A DNA stretch of 64,000 bases from Magnetospirillum sulfuroxidans (GTDB lineage: Bacteria > Pseudomonadota > Alphaproteobacteria > Rhodospirillales > Magnetospirillaceae), in contig NZ_JAGTUF010000006.1 of the NCBI RefSeq assembly GCF_018224925.1, positions 62,001-126,000 of the forward strand. The letters run 5' to 3'. Below, piece after piece: positions 6,687 through 15,161 of the stretch; positions within the stretch are counted from its first letter, which is position 1, and each line of letters begins with the position of its first letter. The position numbers and the translations under genes are program-made. The notes below the pieces were generated by a model. It saw nothing but the letters and a program-made list of their open reading frames with translations, made no database searches and was not told the DNA's origin.

Positions 6687-8393
6687 ATGCAGTACGAACA
6701 CGAGAGGTGGCTTTCCTGGAATCAGCCGGCGAATATCCTCATGATCACGCTTCCTCTCGAGGCTGGCGTCTACAGGGCAAAGGAGTTCTTTGGCCAAAAC
6801 TGGCCTCTGACAATACTTTATTTCGAAGGTGATCAAGTTGTCTGGTTCAATCGGTGGGAAGAACTGCGCTCTCTGGGTGAGAAAATCCTCGATTCCTGGC
6901 TCCTTCCCGGCGCCTCCGAGCAGTTCTTTACTGGCTTCGAGCAGGAATGCAAGACGATGCGACGGGCAGTCCAGGACATGGTGCAGTTGCTTGAGAGCAG
7001 CGATCCACCTCATGCAGTCTTGGCTGATCACTACCGGGCCTTCGTCGATAAATACCTTCGGTGGTATGCAATCGGCTGGTGTGCCGAGCCGGTCCAGTTC
7101 TGCGCTGAACGAATTCTAGTCCGCGAGTTGGAGCGCCTAGTGGCTTTGGGGCACATTGAGGGTGAGAAGGTCATAAGCGGGAAGATCCATCTATTCTCCC
7201 CCACCGCCATGACCTATCAGGCCAAGATGGAGATTTCGTTTGCTGCGTGCGTGGAGACCGTCCTCGCCGCCCTTCGTCGAGCCGGCTGGTCGATTGCCGA
7301 CGACATGCCATTTTCCAGGGAGGAGCCATTCATCACCTGGTCGGCAGTGCTCAATGATCCCATCTATGATGATGCACGCCGGATGTGCCAAGCACATGCG
7401 GCGGAGTTCTATTGGTCGCGCAACAACTATCTCAATACATGCAAGTTGACCGGTCCGGACGTCCTTGATGAGGTCGGCAAGGCGCTCAAGGACAGGCCCC
7501 CGCAAGCAATCCGGAAGGGAGTGGCCGACCTTGAGGGGATGTTTACCCGCGAGAACCCTTCCCGCCGGGAGCTGAAGCAAAATCTAGGCGCCTATCACCG
7601 GGCCATCGTCGATATCTTGGGCAGCAACGCCCTGCTGAAAGACCGCCGTAAGGAAGTTATCAGTAGGGTCAACCATGTCCTCACCCTGTTTCTGGAACGG
7701 ATCGCAGCAGACTTTAGCATCACCCTCGGGCAAGCGCAGCAGATGCTGTCGGCGGAGATTGAGGAGGTATTGTCGCAGGGCCGTATTTCCGAGGCGCTGT
7801 GCGAGACACTAACGATGCGGCGCGAGAAGGCGGTCGTCATCTGGTGCGAACACGACGTGGCCCCGATCGAATACACCTCCCTGCGGCGTCTGCGGGACTC
7901 TGGACAGGACCGATACCCGCCGTTGACGGAGTGGACCATGGGCGGACCGACGATCGTCGAGGGCGCGGCTGCGGCAAACGACATGCTGGCGGCTCTCAAC
8001 GGCAAGTTCGGCTTTGTTCTCGACCTGGAGAAGCGGGTGACCAGCAGTCGCATCAAGGGCGACTGTGTGTTCTTTAATCCCGGCGAGTTTGAGATCAAGG
8101 GAACCGCCCGCATCGTTCTTGATCCCAAAGTGCCGGGCAACTTCGAGAAAGGCGACGTGCTGATCGCCCCCTCGACGACACCCGACTACCTGGCCCTGAT
8201 GAAAAAGGCCGCGTGCATCGTGACCGACTGGGGTGGATGGACGTCACACGCGGCGCTGGTTGCTCGCGAATTCGGCAAGCCGTGCATCGTCGGCACCAAT
8301 TACGCGACCAAGATCTTCGCGGACGGGGACCAAGTCGCCGTCATCCTGCCGGATGGGATCATAGAGAAGTCACTTCTAGAAGAACCGGCTTAG
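6687..8393 (+). CDS. PEP-synthase-like phosphohistidine (swivelling) domain protein (568 aa)
   Basis: The C-terminal 90 residues are a PEP-utilising mobile domain: DVLIAPSTTPDYLALMKKAACIVTDWGGWTSHAALVAREFGKPCIVG, with the catalytic His in TSHAAL at about residue 520. In PEP synthase, pyruvate phosphate dikinase and rifampicin phosphotransferase this His carries phosphate between an ATP-grasp domain and the acceptor. Residues 1-450 are largely helical and not a PEP TIM barrel, so they probably bind an unknown acceptor. The ATP-grasp half is encoded by the next gene 15 nt downstream, giving a split enzyme with domain order opposite to rifampicin phosphotransferase. Substrate unknown. Confidence 0.75.
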   Translation: MQYEHERWLSWNQPANILMITLPLEAGVYRAKEFFGQNWPLTILYFEGDQVVWFNRWEELRSLGEKILDSWLLPGASEQFFTGFEQECKTMRRAVQDMVQLLESSDPPHAVLADHYRAFVDKYLRWYAIGWCAEPVQFCAERILVRELERLVALGHIEGEKVISGKIHLFSPTAMTYQAKMEISFAACVETVLAALRRAGWSIADDMPFSREEPFITWSAVLNDPIYDDARRMCQAHAAEFYWSRNNYLNTCKLTGPDVLDEVGKALKDRPPQAIRKGVADLEGMFTRENPSRRELKQNLGAYHRAIVDILGSNALLKDRRKEVISRVNHVLTLFLERIAADFSITLGQAQQMLSAEIEEVLSQGRISEALCETLTMRREKAVVIWCEHDVAPIEYTSLRRLRDSGQDRYPPLTEWTMGGPTIVEGAAAANDMLAALNGKFGFVLDLEKRVTSSRIKGDCVFFNPGEFEIKGTARIVLDPKVPGNFEKGDVLIAPSTTPDYLALMKKAACIVTDWGGWTSHAALVAREFGKPCIVGTNYATKIFADGDQVAVILPDGIIEKSLLEEPA

Positions 8394-8408
8394 TCAGGAG
8401 ACAGGACC

Positions 8409-9287
8409 ATGGACATCATTATGTGTGATGTGCCGCAGTTGGCCAGCCCCCTCGATGTAACGAGGATCGGCGGAAAGGCTCTGCACCTCTTCAAGCTCAT
8501 TGAGCATGGTTTTCCGGTTCCTGCGTTCTTTTCTCTGACGGTGGAGCACGCGAAGGAGATCGAACTCGAACAGGAGCGTATCCTTGCCGCATTCGACGCC
8601 TTGAACTCCCCGCGCGTGGCCGTGCGCAGTTCCGGTGTCGATGAGGATAACGCCCAAGCCTCGTACGCTGGCATGTTCGAGACGTGCCTCAATGTCTCGC
8701 GCGATACGCTGATTGCCAGCATCCACAAAATCTTCGAATCGAAAGATACCGAAAGGGTTGAGGGGTACCGGGCAGAGAAGGCGCCGCAGCACAGCCACCC
8801 CAGCTCCATGGGGATCGTGGTGCAGTGCCTCGTAAATAGCGATGTCAGCGGCGTTGCCCTGACCCAATTCAACACGCCGGCCGATGGTGCCGGGCTGTTT
8901 GCCGTTATCGAAACGTGCTGGGGACTGGGCGAGACCCTGGTGCAGGGGCTGGACACGCCGGAACGCTACATCATTGACCGCAGGCGGCTGAAGGGCGATG
9001 GCAACGATGGCGCGGCGATCCAGCGCAATCTCGGCAACCAGCTAACCATGCAGGTGGTTGCCCCTAAACACGGCGGGCACCCGGTCGTCAATGTACCTGT
9101 CCCAGTCCATATGCGGCTACGTCGCCGTCTGAGCACGCAGCAGGTCTCGATGGTTACGCTTATGGCGTGCTCTATCGAGGAAAAACTTTTCGGCGGCGAA
9201 CCTGCTGACATCGAATTCGCCCTAGCTAACGATGTGCTTTTTATCCTTCAGGCGCGCCGGCTAGCCAGCCGGGGAACGCCAGCCTGA
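8409..9287 (+). CDS. PEP/pyruvate-binding ATP-grasp domain protein (292 aa)
   Basis: A free-standing copy of the N-terminal PPDK/PEP-synthase ATP-binding domain. Motifs in order: IGGKALHLFKLIEHGFPVPAFF, RVAVRSSGVDEDNAQASYAGMFET, GIVVQCLVNSDVSGVALTQ, IETCWGLGETLVQGLDTPERY, and GEPADIEFALANDVLFILQARR. These include the Arg and acidic residues that bind ATP and metal in the family. It has no His domain, which is supplied by the preceding gene, so the two must act together as an ATP-dependent phosphotransferase. Preceded by a GGAG ribosome site. Confidence 0.88.
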   Translation: MDIIMCDVPQLASPLDVTRIGGKALHLFKLIEHGFPVPAFFSLTVEHAKEIELEQERILAAFDALNSPRVAVRSSGVDEDNAQASYAGMFETCLNVSRDTLIASIHKIFESKDTERVEGYRAEKAPQHSHPSSMGIVVQCLVNSDVSGVALTQFNTPADGAGLFAVIETCWGLGETLVQGLDTPERYIIDRRRLKGDGNDGAAIQRNLGNQLTMQVVAPKHGGHPVVNVPVPVHMRLRRRLSTQQVSMVTLMACSIEEKLFGGEPADIEFALANDVLFILQARRLASRGTPA

Positions 9288-9303
9288 ACCGAAAGATCAT
9301 GGG

Positions 9304-10215
9304 ATGGTCGCAATGAAAATTCTGAAGGAATTCCATCACTTCAAGGCCGGCAGTCTCGGCAGCGAGCGCGTTTCCCATTACGAGCGCTTTCTTCTCGACC
9401 GCATTCTGGAAAAGGGCGCCAAAATTCCCGACAACAAACGCCAGAATTCCATGGCCTGGGAGTTGAAGCATCACGCGTCCTGTGTCCAATTCGCTAGGCT
9501 CTTTGCAAAAAAGCGCGGTTTGTCGGAAGATGTTTGTGCCGTCGGCATGCTCTTGCATGACATTTATGCAATTGATGAGGGAGAGTACTCCAACCACGCT
9601 AGGCTTGGCGGCCCCGTGGCGCAGGAAATTCTCGATCATCTCGGCGGATTCGACGAGGCGGAGCGGACGCTGATCCTGCGCATTATCACGGAGCACAGTG
9701 ACAAGCACATCTTCTCGAACGACTCCTATAGCGAATTCGGCAAGGATGTGGATGTTTTAGATTGTTTTCTCTATCCGGAGGCCTTCAACTTTTACTTAAA
9801 GGAAAAACCGCCGAACAAGCTCCACGCCTACCTTTTGCGAGCAGGAAGGATCAATGCTGATCTTGGCTTGCCGATGGACAAACGTTTCGACATCTTGAAA
9901 AGCTACCAACCAGACGGAAAATGGCTTGCCTGCTATGCCTGTCCGACCGGTGTGGAACCTCTTGAAACCGCCTGCAGGTCTGGCTTGTCACTAGCAATCG
10001 TGGCAGGAACTGACCGCGAGGTCACCATTCTTTTTCCGTGCAATGAGGAGGATGCCTTTCGGACAGCCTTCGACGCAACCGGTCGCGGCTGTGTTTTATC
10101 GACAGCTCCAGTGATGCCACACCGGCTGCAGATCATTTGGCCGATCCTCGGCCTGTACGAGGACGTTAGTGGCCTAGCTGCATGCAGCAACCGATTGCAG
10201 AATTTTCTTCTCTAA
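9304..10215 (+). CDS. HD-domain protein, probable phosphohydrolase (303 aa)
   Basis: Residues about 50-145 hold an HD-type metal-binding arrangement: ELKHHASCVQFARLFAKK, MLLHDIYAIDEG (the HD pair), NHARLGGPVAQEIL and IITEHSDKH. A further acidic residue occurs in DVDVLDCFLYPEAF. Such proteins hydrolyse phosphoesters or nucleotides. The C-terminal 130 residues have no recognised fold (DGKWLACYACPTGVEP...). The gene starts 16 nt after the ATP-grasp gene; ATG at 9304 or 9313. In context it may remove or act on the phosphate added by the split phosphotransferase (inference). Confidence 0.75.
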   Translation: MVAMKILKEFHHFKAGSLGSERVSHYERFLLDRILEKGAKIPDNKRQNSMAWELKHHASCVQFARLFAKKRGLSEDVCAVGMLLHDIYAIDEGEYSNHARLGGPVAQEILDHLGGFDEAERTLILRIITEHSDKHIFSNDSYSEFGKDVDVLDCFLYPEAFNFYLKEKPPNKLHAYLLRAGRINADLGLPMDKRFDILKSYQPDGKWLACYACPTGVEPLETACRSGLSLAIVAGTDREVTILFPCNEEDAFRTAFDATGRGCVLSTAPVMPHRLQIIWPILGLYEDVSGLAACSNRLQNFLL

Positions 10216-10234
10216 CATTCCAGGATGTCGCCCC

Positions 10235-11287
10235 ATGTTCACCCCACCTGAAGGTCGGGATGCCACGCGACAGCGGCGCAAAGATGAAGAGCCGCGTCAT
10301 GACCTTATCAGCGAAGCCCTCGCAAAACTTGATCGTTTCGCACTCGCGGTTGGCCAGACTCCCATGATCGAGCTACGAAACCTTGGTTTGTCCAACGGCA
10401 ACCGCCTGTTTGCAAAATGCGAGTTCATGAACCCGTCGGGCAACCTTTATGACCGAGTCTACGCCAACATTATGAGGACATTGTTGGCAAGCGGTCAGAT
10501 CATTCCCGGAGAAACCACGCTTGTAGAAACCACTTCGGGAAACGCTGGCACGGCTTTCGCTCACATCTGTGCCCGGCTCGGCTTTCGCTGCCATGTCATC
10601 TTGCCAGCCGACACCCCTGCCAACCGCAAAGCAAAAATATACAACTACGGTGCAGAGATCATCGATTCACCAAAGGGCAAGTACGTATCTGGCGCAGTGA
10701 AGACATTAAAGAATTTTATACAAACTCATGGCAGCGAATACCGCGCAGGAACCTTGATTTGTCCAGACCATTCTCGGAACGAGTTAAGCCTGGAATCCGT
10801 TGCTATGATTGCTGACGAGATCGTGAGCGATCTTGGGCGTATGAACCTCGTTCCAGACATTCTGGTGCTGGGCTGCGGAAATGGAACAACTATCCTGGGA
10901 ACTGGTGGGCGCCTGAAAGTGCTCATGCCGCATGTCCGCTGTATGGTGTTCGATCCGGTCGAAGCACCTGTAGCTCACGGTCTCCTCTATCCTGATCTCG
11001 TCCAGGACTATTCTCAGGAACGTCAACATCGAATTATTGGGACGGGCGGCCTTGGCGTATCGTTTCCTTTCCTTCACGACGAACGATTTTCTCGTTGCGT
11101 CGATGGCGTTTCCATGGTTACCGATTGGGAAATGGTCGAGGCCATGAAGTCACTGGAAAGGCGGGAGCGCCGCACCCCAGGACATTCTTCAGCAGCCGCT
11201 GTTTCTGTCGCGCTGCGCATCGCAAAAGAGGTGAGTGGAAAAAATATAGTGACAATATTTTATGACGATGCGCTGTACTATAATTGA
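10235..11287 (+). CDS. Cysteine-synthase-fold protein lacking the PLP lysine (350 aa)
   Basis: Belongs to the CysK / fold-type II PLP family by order of motifs: VGQTPMIELRNL, KCEFMNPSGNLYDR, ETTSGNAGTAFAHICARLG (substrate loop), VLGCGNGTTILG (phosphate-binding Gly loop) and PGHSSAAAVSVALR. In CysK the Asn-Pro...Lys-(Asp/Cys)-Arg block supplies the Schiff-base Lys; here that position is Tyr72 (codon 10448-10450), which needs more than one base change from a Lys codon. The Gly loops are otherwise kept. It is either a non-catalytic binding protein or acts by another chemistry. Last gene of the operon, 19 nt after the HD gene. Confidence 0.8.
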   Translation: MFTPPEGRDATRQRRKDEEPRHDLISEALAKLDRFALAVGQTPMIELRNLGLSNGNRLFAKCEFMNPSGNLYDRVYANIMRTLLASGQIIPGETTLVETTSGNAGTAFAHICARLGFRCHVILPADTPANRKAKIYNYGAEIIDSPKGKYVSGAVKTLKNFIQTHGSEYRAGTLICPDHSRNELSLESVAMIADEIVSDLGRMNLVPDILVLGCGNGTTILGTGGRLKVLMPHVRCMVFDPVEAPVAHGLLYPDLVQDYSQERQHRIIGTGGLGVSFPFLHDERFSRCVDGVSMVTDWEMVEAMKSLERRERRTPGHSSAAAVSVALRIAKEVSGKNIVTIFYDDALYYN

Positions 11288-11399
11288 CAATGCTTTGATA
11301 TGATCATCGCTATCTTCATCCCACCTGAAGTAGAATTTAGGGTGCGGGTTTAGTTTTGCGCTGCTTCTCTGCAGCGATGCCGGTTAGGGCACTTCCCGA

Positions 11400-11840
11400 T
11401 CACATCGAATAACCACTGTTTTTGATGTAGTTTGTGCATTCATCAGGCAAGAATTCGTCGATCGCGGAGGCAATAGCCCGCCACAGGGCATCGACCGACC
11501 TAGCGGCAATCCGGCGCAGGATGGCCTTAAGTTTGGAGAAAACCTGCTCGATGGGGTTCAGATCGGGGCTGTAGGGTGGCAGGTAGCGGACCGTTGCTCC
11601 CGCCGCCTCGATGGCCTCGCGGATTCCGGCGACCTTGTGAGAGCCGAGGTTGTCCATGATGACGATGTCGCCGGGCGCGAGTGTCGGCAACAGGGCTTAC
11701 TGGACCCAAGCGAGGAAGCGCTCTCCGTTGATGGCGCCATCGAACACGCAAGGCGCGGTGATCCGATCGTGCCGCAGGGCCGCCAGGAATGTGGTCGTCT
11801 TCCAATGGCCATGGGGAACTGCGGCTGACCTGCTCTGGAA
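11400..11840 (-). pseudogene. IS630-family transposase remnant
   Basis: Reading the minus strand from about 11840: [40 protein letters not shown], then a TAA at 11697-11699, then [19 protein letters not shown] and [16 protein letters not shown]. These are IS630 DDE motifs. The N-terminal half is absent and the reading frame carries a nonsense codon, so it is inactive. Its truncated 5' end abuts the IS3 remnant, suggesting one element landed in or recombined with the other. Confidence 0.85.
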
Positions 11841-11843
11841 CTT

Positions 11844-12560
11844 TCATCCGGCCGAAAGTAGAGCCTCGACCGAGGTTACGCCGTTGGGCTCGGTTTGGGC
11901 AATGGGGGCAGGCTCGGAGCCCGGTACGGGCGGAGAGCCTGCCCCCATTGCCTTGAGTTTGGCGGCGTGAGCCGCCGGTGTCTGGTATCCCAGGGCCGAG
12001 TGCGGCCTGGCGGTGTTGTAGTCGGCGACCCAGGCGGCGATGACGGCGCGGGCCTGGGCCATGCTGGTGAAGACCGTTTCGTTGAGCAACTCGTCGCGCA
12101 TCCGGCCGTTGAAGCTCTCGACGAAGCCGTTCTGCATGGGCCTGCCCGGCGCGATGTAGTGCCATTGCATGCAATGGTCTTGCGCCCATTTCAGCACGGC
12201 GTTCGAGGTCAGCTCGGTGCCGTTGTCGGAGACAATCATCTCCGGCTTGCCGCGCCGGGCCACCAGCGCTGTCAGTTCGCGGATCACCCGCACGCCGGAG
12301 ATCGACGTGTCCGGCACCGAGGCCAAGCATTCCCGCGTCACATCATCGACGATGTTGAGCACGCGGAAGCGCCGCCCGTTGTCCAACTGGTCGTGGACGA
12401 AATCCAGTGACCAGCGGGCGTTGGGGCGGGCCTCGACGAGGATTGGGGCGCGGGTGCCGATGGCCTTGCGGCGGGTGCGGCGCTTGCGCACCATTAGCCC
12501 TTCCTCGCGGTAAAGTCGGTAGATCCGGGTGCCCGGGCATTCCGCCAGACGGATCGACAA
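11844..12560 (-). pseudogene. IS3-family OrfB transposase, N-terminally truncated
   Basis: The DDE integrase core is complete: [36 protein letters not shown] and [17 protein letters not shown], ending with the usual [19 protein letters not shown]. The N-terminus begins inside the motif [21 protein letters not shown]; the upstream helical domain and OrfA are missing, with unrelated sequence from about 12535. Not expected to be active alone. The C-terminal extension contains a long inverted repeat. Confidence 0.85.
11898..11952. repeat. 18-bp perfect inverted repeat inside the IS3 remnant
   Basis: Arms at 11898-11915 (GGCAATGGGGGCAGGCTC) and 11935-11952 are exact reverse complements around a 19-nt loop. 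It falls in the codons for the transposase tail. It could be a terminator-like hairpin, a duplicated IS end, or a mobile palindrome. Confidence 0.8.
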
Positions 12561-12605
12561 ATTGCTGCCGTGGAACTGGAAAGGTTAAACTGGCACACTG
12601 GCGGC

Positions 12606-13247
12606 ATGAACCGTTCAGCCAAATCCGCCTTCGAGAGCTACAACGAGATCGCCACCATCCGCATTGAACTGGTGGACAGCGATCCCTTGATCTGGCGCGA
12701 GGTCGAGGTGCCGACCTCGATCACCCTCAAAGTCCTTCACGACGTCATCCAGGCCGTCATGGGATGGTTCGATTGCCATCTCTGGGAATTCACTATCGGC
12801 GAACGGCGATATGGATTGCCCCCGGACGAGGACTGGGGAACCGAACCGCGCTTTGAAGCCGCCAAGGTGCGGCTGCGAGACGTGGTGAGCTCCGGCAGCA
12901 CCACCATCGACTATCTCTACGACTTCGGGGATTCGTGGGAACACCGTCTCACGGTGACCAATATCCGTCAGGGCGATCCCGACCGTTCCTGTCCGCGCTA
13001 TGTCGGCGGCGAGCAAAACGCTCCCCCGGAAGACTGCGGTGGCCTCCCTGGATTCTACGAAATTCTCTCCGCTGTTGCGGATCCAGACCATCCCGACCAC
13101 GCCGAAATGGTGGACTGGTTTGACGACTACGCCCCGGACACCTTTGACGACTTGCCCATCAAGTACACCCTCGGTCGCATCGCCAATCAGCGAAACGCCG
13201 TAAGGGTCCGCCTCGCCAAGAAGAAGGCGACGCCGTCACCGGACTGA
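12606..13247 (+). CDS. pRiA4b ORF-3 family protein (213 aa)
   Basis: Starts MNRSAKSAFESYNEIATIRIEL. Family marks: PLIWREVEVPTSITLKVLHDVIQAVMGWFDCHLWEFTIGERRYG and YLYDFGDSWEHRLTV, then CPRYVGGEQNAPPEDCGGLPGFYEIL. This family was named from an Agrobacterium rhizogenes plasmid ORF; its biochemical role is unknown to me, and it is often found on plasmids and islands. Isolated here between the IS remnants and the Vsr/Dcm module. The start was placed at the ATG nearest the conserved domain; a GTG 36 nt upstream (12570) is possible. Confidence 0.85.
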   Translation: MNRSAKSAFESYNEIATIRIELVDSDPLIWREVEVPTSITLKVLHDVIQAVMGWFDCHLWEFTIGERRYGLPPDEDWGTEPRFEAAKVRLRDVVSSGSTTIDYLYDFGDSWEHRLTVTNIRQGDPDRSCPRYVGGEQNAPPEDCGGLPGFYEILSAVADPDHPDHAEMVDWFDDYAPDTFDDLPIKYTLGRIANQRNAVRVRLAKKKATPSPD

Positions 13248-13343
13248 GCCAAACCCAAAATCAGCGGCCTTCACCGGACGGATACGAATCAAGCTGCGAT
13301 ACCGCAACTGCCGCGAGTTGGTTGCCCCGCAAACGCATACCCG

Positions 13344-13389
13344 CTACTCTCTTCCAGAGTAGGCGCCCCGGCTGAAGTGTTCGGGCGCC
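13344..13389. terminator. Paired hairpins, probable bidirectional terminator
   Basis: CTACTCT-n5-AGAGTAG (13344-13362) overlaps GGCGCCC-n14-GGGCGCC (13362-13389), followed by ATTGTT. It lies between the convergent pRiA4b-family gene and vsr. Confidence 0.5.
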
Positions 13390-13452
13390 ATTGTTGATTC
13401 GTTCAAACGCTCGGAGTGTCTGGAATGCGGTCACGGGTGTACCGTGCCTAAT

Positions 13453-13917
13453 CTATCGCCGAACCGCCCTCTGTCGCGCGGCGCTGGTATTCGCGCCTTC
13501 GAAGATCTGGGTAAGACACCGCCCAAGAGTGGCCCTATTGCGAGTCTCGCACTCCCAAACTATGGCCACCCGCCAACCGAGAGCTTCCAATTCGGCCATC
13601 TGCCTGGCATCTCTGCTCACGTTAAGCGCCAACTTGTTTTGCCAGAATGTTTCACGGGTTTTCGGCATCGTGGCCCTCTTGCACCCCGGATGTTGGTGCC
13701 AAAAGCAACCGTGAACGAACAGCGCAAGACGCCATTTGGGCAGAACCAAATCGGGTTTCCCAGGCAGGTCCGCGCGGTGAAGGCGGAAGCGGAAACCGGC
13801 GGCATAAAGCCATTTGCGCACGGCAAACTCCGACCGGGTATTCTTCCCTCTAATCCGCGCCATAAGCCTGCTGCGTTCAGCGGGGATGGGAGGGTCATGG
13901 ATGGCGCTATCATCCAT
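13453..13917 (-). CDS. vsr: Very short patch repair (Vsr) endonuclease (154 aa)
   Basis: Vsr nicks DNA next to the T of T:G mismatches made by deamination of 5-methylcytosine, starting short-patch repair. Seen here: RSRLMARIRGKNTRSEFAVRKWLYAAGFRFRLHR, the catalytic block GKPDLVLPKWRLALFVHGCFWHQHPGCK (Asp and His residues of the active site), and FWQNKLALNVSRDARQMAELEALGWRVAIVWECE. Full length for the family. Divergent from the cytosine methylase gene (65 nt apart), the standard pairing. Confidence 0.95.
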   Translation of the reverse strand: MDDSAIHDPPIPAERSRLMARIRGKNTRSEFAVRKWLYAAGFRFRLHRADLPGKPDLVLPKWRLALFVHGCFWHQHPGCKRATMPKTRETFWQNKLALNVSRDARQMAELEALGWRVAIVWECETRNRATLGRCLTQIFEGANTSAARQRAVRR

Positions 13918-13982
13918 GGGGTTGCAGCCTCTTCGTCGCCTGATCGATCACTCATGATCTCACATGCTTGCACGGGCGCGCC

Positions 13983-15161
13983 ATGAGTTTTATCGATCCA
14001 AAAAAGCTTGGAACTAAGCGCCCAAATCTGTTCTGGGAAATGGCGCTTCCGGATGTAGCGTGCAGAGATGCCCGCCCGAAAGGGGTGGATCTCTTCGCCG
14101 GAGCTGGAGGCTTTTCTTTAGGGGCACGTCTTGCGGGGATCGATATCGTCGCAGCCGTCGAGAAGGACAAGCATGCTTGCACCACCTACGAATGGAATCT
14201 GATCCATAGCGGCGTCGCCAATACCCGCCTTTTCTCCGAGGACATTCTCAAACTTGATCCGGGCAAGTTCATGTCCGAGGCGGGGCTAAAGCCGGGAGAA
14301 TGCCAGGTGCTGTTGGGCGGCCCACCGTGCCAAGGCTTTTCGGCACACCGTCTAAACGGGTCCGGCATCGACGACCCGAGGAACAAGCTCCTCCTAAGAT
14401 ATTTTGAGTACGTCAGAGCACTGAGGCCCGCCTTTTTCATTGTGGAAAACGTTCCGGGGATGCTTTGGCCACGCCATAAGGCCTACGTCGAGGAATTTCG
14501 CCGGCTTGCGATCTAGGCCGAATACGAGCTCCCAGATGCGGTCACCCTCAACGCCCGGAACTATGGCGTTCCGCAAAATCGAAAGCGGGTTTTCCTCTTC
14601 GGTACAGACAAAAGGCGACGATCCCTTAACTGTACTTGGCCTCCACCTTACACACACCGCGACCCAGGCGAGCTGGATGGTCCCGACGCAACATGGCTGA
14701 AAGCATCTGCGGTGTTCGAAACGCCGCTGCCTGCGGATGACCCAAATGGGATCCACATGAACCATGGCGCGGACCTAATCAAACGATTCCAAGATACGCC
14801 GATAAATGGCGGGTCGCGGGCGCAATCCGGTCACCGCTTGAAATGTCATGCAGATCATGATGGGCATTCCGACGTTTACGGGCGGATCGATCCCTCGGCA
14901 CCTGGACCAACAATGACGACGGCCTGCATAAATCCGTCAAAGGGTAGGTTCGTTCATCCGAACGAACCTCATGGGATCACGCTTCGTCAAGCGGCCAGAT
15001 TTCAGACCTTCCCTGACGGGTTCATTTTCGCTGGCGGCTTGATGGCGGGTGGCACCCAGGTGGGAAACGCCGTTCCCGTCCAGATGGCCCAGGCGCTTCT
15101 TGAGCCGATCGTACATGCCTGGGAGCGCCAACAGGCAATGGGTGAGGAGGTGACCTCTTGA
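13983..15161 (+). pseudogene. DNA (cytosine-5) methyltransferase with one in-frame TAG
   Basis: Reading through one stop gives a 392-codon C5 methylase with all main motifs: I (VDLFAGAGGFSLGARLAG), IV (LLGGPPCQGFS, catalytic Cys), VI (FFIVENVPG), then the TAG at 14514-14516, then VIII (NYGVPQNRKRVFLFG), IX (LRQAARFQTFPDGF) and X (GGTQVGNAVPVQMAQALL). The frame does not shift. The stop lies in CTAGG, so a CAG (Gln) codon would have made CCAGG, the classic Dcm site. The truncated N-terminal product lacks the target-recognition part and should be inactive unless the amber codon is suppressed. The ATG at 13983 is preferred to the TTG at 13968. Its stop overlaps the next gene's TTG start (TTGA). 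Confidence 0.9.

Noticed and set aside
13983-14516. Amber codon as a pyrrolysine or recoded residue
   Set aside because: No pyl genes or recoding signal nearby, and a deaminated CCAGG gives a simpler account.
13968-15161. Two separate methylase genes instead of one interrupted gene
   Set aside because: Both halves are in the same frame, motifs I-VI and VIII-X follow in the right order, and only one TAG separates them.
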